From Citricoccus sp. K5 (GTDB lineage: Bacteria > Actinomycetota > Actinomycetes > Actinomycetales > Micrococcaceae), in assembly GCF_902506195.1 (NCBI RefSeq), contig NZ_LR732817.1, positions 1,892,985-1,956,984 of the forward strand: 64,000 nucleotides of DNA, read 5' to 3'. The notes beneath the pieces were generated by a model. The model worked only from the letters and a program-made list of their open reading frames with translations, was not told the DNA's origin and did not search any database. The stretch's first letter is position 1. Each line of letters opens with the position of its first letter. Shown piece after piece: positions 60,728 to 64,000 of the stretch. The position numbers and the translations under genes were made by a program.

Positions 60728-63700
60728 TCACCGCCCCCATTCTTCGGGTGGGACACCGGTGGAGATGTGCTGCGTCTGCGGCCGGACGGGGATGGAGCTG
60801 GTCACGGGTTCGGGTTCCTCCAGGGTGTCCGGCGCCGGGGTGTCCATCTCCCCCAGGAATGCCTCGTCCACCCGCTCCCGGGTGCTTTCGCCGCCCTCCT
60901 GCTCAGCGGAGGCCGGCGCTGTGCCGAGGACGTTGAAGGCGAGCATGACCAGCCCGATCACGGCGAGGTAGACGCCGGCGTCGAAGATCATGGACGTGGT
61001 CACGTGCTGCCCCAGGAGATAACCGTGCTGGGGCTCCATGTAGGTCCCCGTGAAGGCCATGTTCACCAGGCCGATGGCCACGGCCATCACCACGCCGCCG
61101 CCGATGAGGTACAACGGGGCGCGCGGCGGGCCGATCTGACGGTCCTTCGAGGTCGAGAGGTACAGCAGTCCGACCACGGCCGAGCCGACCAGTGCCGCGA
61201 TGAACCCGCCGCCGGGCTCGTTGTGGCCGCGCAGGAAGAGGATGGCGGAGACGACCGCCAGGATCGGCAGGATGACCTTGAGCATCAGCTGCAGCTGGCT
61301 GGTGTTGCCCCACGAGTCCAGGATGGCGCGCCGGGCGGTCGGGCTGCCGAGGTCGGGACCCTCCGGAGCGTCGGAGCCATCGTCCTCGCCAGGCGTTGCG
61401 GGGATCAGTTCCGGGTCCAGGTGGCGGTTGCGGATGGTGGAGAGGATGGCCGCGATAGCCACCCCGGTCATGCCCAGCACGGAGAGTTCCCCGAGGGTGT
61501 CCAGGGCGCGGAACTCCACCAGGATGACGTTGACGATGTTGACCCCGCCGGTGATGTCCTGGCCGTTCTCCAGCAGGTACGTTCCGACCTCCGACTTCCC
61601 CCGGCGGCTGGTCAGCCCCCAGACGGCCAGGCCGGTCGCCAGCCCGGCGCTCACAGCGATGAGGGCGGCCGGCACCGCGCGCCGGGCACGGATGCGCTGG
61701 AAAGTCCGAGGCAGCTTCTGCAGGACCAGCATGATCACGATGACGGTCAGGGACTCCACCAACAGCTGGGTGAGAGCGACGTCCGGGGCACCGAGGGAGA
61801 CGATCTGCACGGTCACCAGGATCCCGACGGCGGACAGCGCCACGGTGGCCCCGAGTCGGGAGCGGGCCATGGCCACGCCCAGGGCCGAGATGGTCAGCAG
61901 GATCAGCAGCACGACGTCGGACGCCCGGTTGAGGTTCGGCTGCAGCGGCGGCAGGGCGCCGCCGGCGTTCAGCAGGAGCACGCCGGGCACCACGATGGCG
62001 GCCAGGGAGAGCACCATCATCGCCGCGTGGGAGGCGGCGGCGTCCCGGGCGGTAAGGCGGTTGACGCCTGAGCCGAGCACCGTCAGCCCCGAGGTGGCGG
62101 ACTCGATCAGGCCGGCCCCGCTGAACGGCAGCTGGGCGCGTTCCAGGGCGGGCCAGAGACGGTGACGGACTGCCAGGGTGCCCAGGCCCACGGCCAACAC
62201 CGCCACGGTGGTCAGCAGCTCCGGGGTGACGCCGTGCCATAGGACGAAATGCGGGTGCACCTCCGCTCCGGGCAGGGCCGCCGTGGCCGCCGCACCGACG
62301 GCGGTGTCCAGCAGCGGGAGGACGAAGAGGGCGGCCACGGAGGCCAGGATCGGCAGTGCGGTGGCGCCGACGAGGATGGCGCCGGGTGCGTGGCCGGCGT
62401 CGTGCTGGCCGTCCGGGACCGTTTCGAGAGCCGACTCAGGACCCCGCGCGGGGTCCCAGAAGCCGCCCACCACGATCTTGGCGCAGTAGGCCACCGTCAG
62501 CACGGAACCGAGGGCCGCACCGGCCAGGGCCGCAGGGCCCGCCCAGGCGGGCAGGGTTCCGGCGGCACCGCTGGCCGCGCCTCCGGCGGCTACCCAGTCC
62601 GTGGACCAGGCGTTGAGCGCGGTGAAGATGGACTCCTTGGAGACGAAGCCGAGCAGCGGGGGGATGCCGGCCATCGCCCCGGCACCGAGCACCGTCACCG
62701 CGAAGGTGCCGGGCAGGGCGCGGCGCAGCACGGGCATCTGACGCAGGTCGCGAGTGCCGGTGGCGTGGTCCACCACCCCGATCATCATGAACAGCCCGGA
62801 CTTGAACAGTGCGTGCGCGATGGTGTGGATCAGGGCGGCGGCGATGCCGGCCTCCGTGCCGGTGCCGATGGCGGCGACGATGAGCCCGAGCTGGCTCACG
62901 GTTGAATAGGCCATCAGCTTCTTGAGGTCGTGCTGCTGCAGGGCGCGCCAACCGCCGACGAGGGCGGTGACGAGACCGGCGATGACCAGCAGTACGGACC
63001 ACAGCGCGTTGTCATGGAACACCGGGGAGAACCGCAGGAGCATGAAGATGCCCGCCTTGACCACGGCGGCGGCATGCAGGTAGGCGGACACCGGGGTGAT
63101 CGCGGCCATGGCGTCCGGCAGCCAGGAGTGGAACGGGAACTGGGCCGACTTGGTCATGGCGGCCAGGGCGATGAGCAGCCCGATGGTGGTGGTGAACGCC
63201 GGGTCGGACGTCCACAGGCCGCCAGCGGCCTCAGGGTCCAGGATCACCGAGAGGTCGGTGGTGCCGGCGCGCACGGCCACCAGGACGACCGCCACGAGCA
63301 GGGCCAGCCCGCCGAGGAACGTCACCAGCAGGGTGCGCATGGACGGGGCGAAGGCGGCGCGTCCCGAGCGGGCGATGAGCAGGAACGAGGCCAGCGAGGT
63401 CAGTTCCCAGCACAGGAACAGCACCATCAGGTCATCGGCAGTGACCAGGCCGACCATGGACACCGTGAACAGGGCCATGCCGAGGTAGAAACTCAGGTAG
63501 GCCGAGGGTGGCATCCCGGCGTCGAGGTACCGGGTCGAGTACACCAGCACGACGGCGCCGATGAGCAGGGAGATCAGCGTGAAGACGCTCGAGATGGGGT
63601 CGGCGGCGAAGGACAGGTCGATCCCCCACGCCGGGATCCAGGGGATGGACCACGCATTGGGTGCCGGGCCGGCGTCGATTCCCGTTCCAGCGGAGCCGCC

Positions 63701-63847
63701 GGCCTTCAGGGCCGGGAGGTAGAGCACCGCGGCGCCCAGGTAGACGGCGGCCAGCGGCCAACCGGCGTTGCGTCCCAGCCAGCGGCAGAACAGCGGGGTG
63801 AGGATGAGTCCGACCGCCAGCAGGGCAAGCGTGAGGGCGATGGACAT
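60728..63847 (-). CDS. mrpA: Na+/H+ antiporter subunit MrpA fused to MrpB
   Basis: 1039 residues from ATG 63847. The N-terminal two-thirds is the NuoL-like antiporter core: VLFLCWELTSLASFLLI with helix-5 Glu, FPFHSWLPDAMAAITPVSAYLHAAA (each read in parts) and HALFKSGLFMMIGVVDH. About 780-880 is the MrpA-specific region. From about 870 an MrpB-like domain follows (LFLRGHNEPGGGFIAALVG, YLLGQHVTTSMIFDAGVYLA). The fusion explains why no separate mrpB is present. It leads mrpA-C-D-E-F-G. TAGGGT 7 nt before the ATG and no ribosome site indicate a leaderless message. The complex exports Na+ in exchange for H+ and supports alkali and salt tolerance. Confidence 0.96.
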   Translation of the reverse strand: MSIALTLALLAVGLILTPLFCRWLGRNAGWPLAAVYLGAAVLYLPALKAGGSAGTGIDAGPAPNAWSIPWIPAWGIDLSFAADPISSVFTLISLLIGAVVLVYSTRYLDAGMPPSAYLSFYLGMALFTVSMVGLVTADDLMVLFLCWELTSLASFLLIARSGRAAFAPSMRTLLVTFLGGLALLVAVVLVAVRAGTTDLSVILDPEAAGGLWTSDPAFTTTIGLLIALAAMTKSAQFPFHSWLPDAMAAITPVSAYLHAAAVVKAGIFMLLRFSPVFHDNALWSVLLVIAGLVTALVGGWRALQQHDLKKLMAYSTVSQLGLIVAAIGTGTEAGIAAALIHTIAHALFKSGLFMMIGVVDHATGTRDLRQMPVLRRALPGTFAVTVLGAGAMAGIPPLLGFVSKESIFTALNAWSTDWVAAGGAASGAAGTLPAWAGPAALAGAALGSVLTVAYCAKIVVGGFWDPARGPESALETVPDGQHDAGHAPGAILVGATALPILASVAALFVLPLLDTAVGAAATAALPGAEVHPHFVLWHGVTPELLTTVAVLAVGLGTLAVRHRLWPALERAQLPFSGAGLIESATSGLTVLGSGVNRLTARDAAASHAAMMVLSLAAIVVPGVLLLNAGGALPPLQPNLNRASDVVLLILLTISALGVAMARSRLGATVALSAVGILVTVQIVSLGAPDVALTQLLVESLTVIVIMLVLQKLPRTFQRIRARRAVPAALIAVSAGLATGLAVWGLTSRRGKSEVGTYLLENGQDITGGVNIVNVILVEFRALDTLGELSVLGMTGVAIAAILSTIRNRHLDPELIPATPGEDDGSDAPEGPDLGSPTARRAILDSWGNTSQLQLMLKVILPILAVVSAILFLRGHNEPGGGFIAALVGSAVVGLLYLSTSKDRQIGPPRAPLYLIGGGVVMAVAIGLVNMAFTGTYMEPQHGYLLGQHVTTSMIFDAGVYLAVIGLVMLAFNVLGTAPASAEQEGGESTRERVDEAFLGEMDTPAPDTLEEPEPVTSSIPVRPQTQHISTGVPPEEWGR

Positions 63848-63860
63848 GCAGTTCACCCTA
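63848..63860 (-). promoter_or_regulatory. Leaderless -10 element (TAGGGT) for the mrp operon
   Basis: TAGGGT (63860-63855 on the minus strand) lies 7 nt before ATG 63847. Confidence 0.5.
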
Positions 63861-63969
63861 CCCAAGCAGGGTGGCCGAGGCGGCCCATGGCGGCACCGTT
63901 CAGGTGGATTCGGCGGGGGTCGGAGCCAGCTCCTTTAAGCAGTCGGGATTCGAGGATTACTCCCGGGCC

Positions 63970-63988
63970 CGTTCGCTGCCAGCGAACG
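63970..63988. terminator. 8-bp hairpin near the right window edge
   Basis: CGTTCGCT-GCC-AGCGAACG (63970-63988) is a perfect 8-bp stem with a 3-nt loop. It may end a gene lying outside the window. The rest of 63861-64000 shows no gene. Confidence 0.4.
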
Positions 63989-64000
63989 AATGGCGTCGGA

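Noticed and set aside
60581-62071. A 496-codon plus-strand frame opposite mrpC and mrpA
   Set aside because: His/Gln/Gly-rich composition with no motif, opposite a clear antiporter gene.
63900-64000. A tRNA-like look at the right edge (GGATTCGAGGATTACTCCC)
   Set aside because: No D-arm or anticodon arm pairs in the right places on either strand. Only a short hairpin is supported.
1-64000. CRISPR arrays, insertion sequences, integrases, toxin-antitoxin pairs or a prophage
   Set aside because: Looked for on both strands; no regular spacer-repeat pattern, transposase motif or phage gene was found.

Overview
The window is a stretch of a very GC-rich, gene-dense actinobacterial chromosome. Gene content and order point to Micrococcales, most likely the Micrococcaceae (Arthrobacter, Micrococcus, Citricoccus, Kocuria relatives). 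The evidence is a coproporphyrin-dependent heme cluster, an actinobacterial DapD/DapE/DapC lysine set, a TetR-DUF3107-RNB nuclease-helicase block, a CBS/MgtE-DUF1003-Mrp-TatB block and a GluABCD transporter. I saw no rRNA, tRNA, CRISPR array, insertion sequence, integrase or phage gene. This is mainly core chromosome, not an island.

Layout. 1-4.7 kb: edge fragment of a DUF1989 protein, a small membrane protein, a GNAT acetyltransferase, a solitary AAA ATPase, a DHFR/RibD-like reductase and an NYN-LOTUS protein. 4.8-7.8 kb: an M20 peptidase translationally coupled to an MFS transporter. 7.8-16.1 kb: heme biosynthesis, with hemE-cgoX and chdC-cpfC-hemC-hemD on the minus strand and hemA divergent. 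Together they cover glutamyl-tRNA to coproheme, except hemL and hemB, which are not here. 16.1-22.7 kb: TetR, DUF3107, RNB nuclease, DEAD-box helicase with a long leader and RGG/RS tail, an orphan DNA methyltransferase and a spermidine-synthase-like protein. 22.7-26.4 kb: PHP phosphoesterase, aminopeptidase P and a general-stress-type membrane protein. 26.5-34.4 kb: CBS/MgtE-N, DUF1003, Mrp ATPase, TatB, a zinc-finger anti-sigma-like protein with no adjacent sigma factor, O-methyltransferase, DUF3117, DivIVA-like and LOG-family proteins.

34.5-38.0 kb: glutamate-type ABC transporter gluABCD. 38.0-44.5 kb: lysine/DAP genes dapE and dapD (divergent, 38 bp apart), a transglycosylase-like protein, citrate synthase gltA, dapC and ferredoxin fdxA. 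44.5-47.0 kb: a membrane protein and typA. 47.1-53.8 kb: a dipeptide-type ABC transporter (dppA, B, C and a fused ATPase). 54.1-57.4 kb: a three-gene membrane/redox cluster (HTTM protein, a single-pass partner, an FAD oxidoreductase). 57.5-63.8 kb: the Mrp Na+/H+ antiporter operon with fused mrpA.

A recurring pattern is a TANNNT hexamer (often TAGNCT) exactly 6-9 nt before the start codon of many first genes, with no Shine-Dalgarno sequence. This implies extensive leaderless transcription. Downstream genes are mostly joined by ATGA, GTGA or TGATG overlaps. Transcript ends are often marked by long GC-rich hairpins without a T tract. The least explained features are the HTTM cluster, the sigma-less anti-sigma gene with a coupled 24-codon upstream ORF, the overlapping dapE/dapD promoters, the palindrome at the tetR -10 element, and a strong hairpin after typA that lies inside the next ORF.
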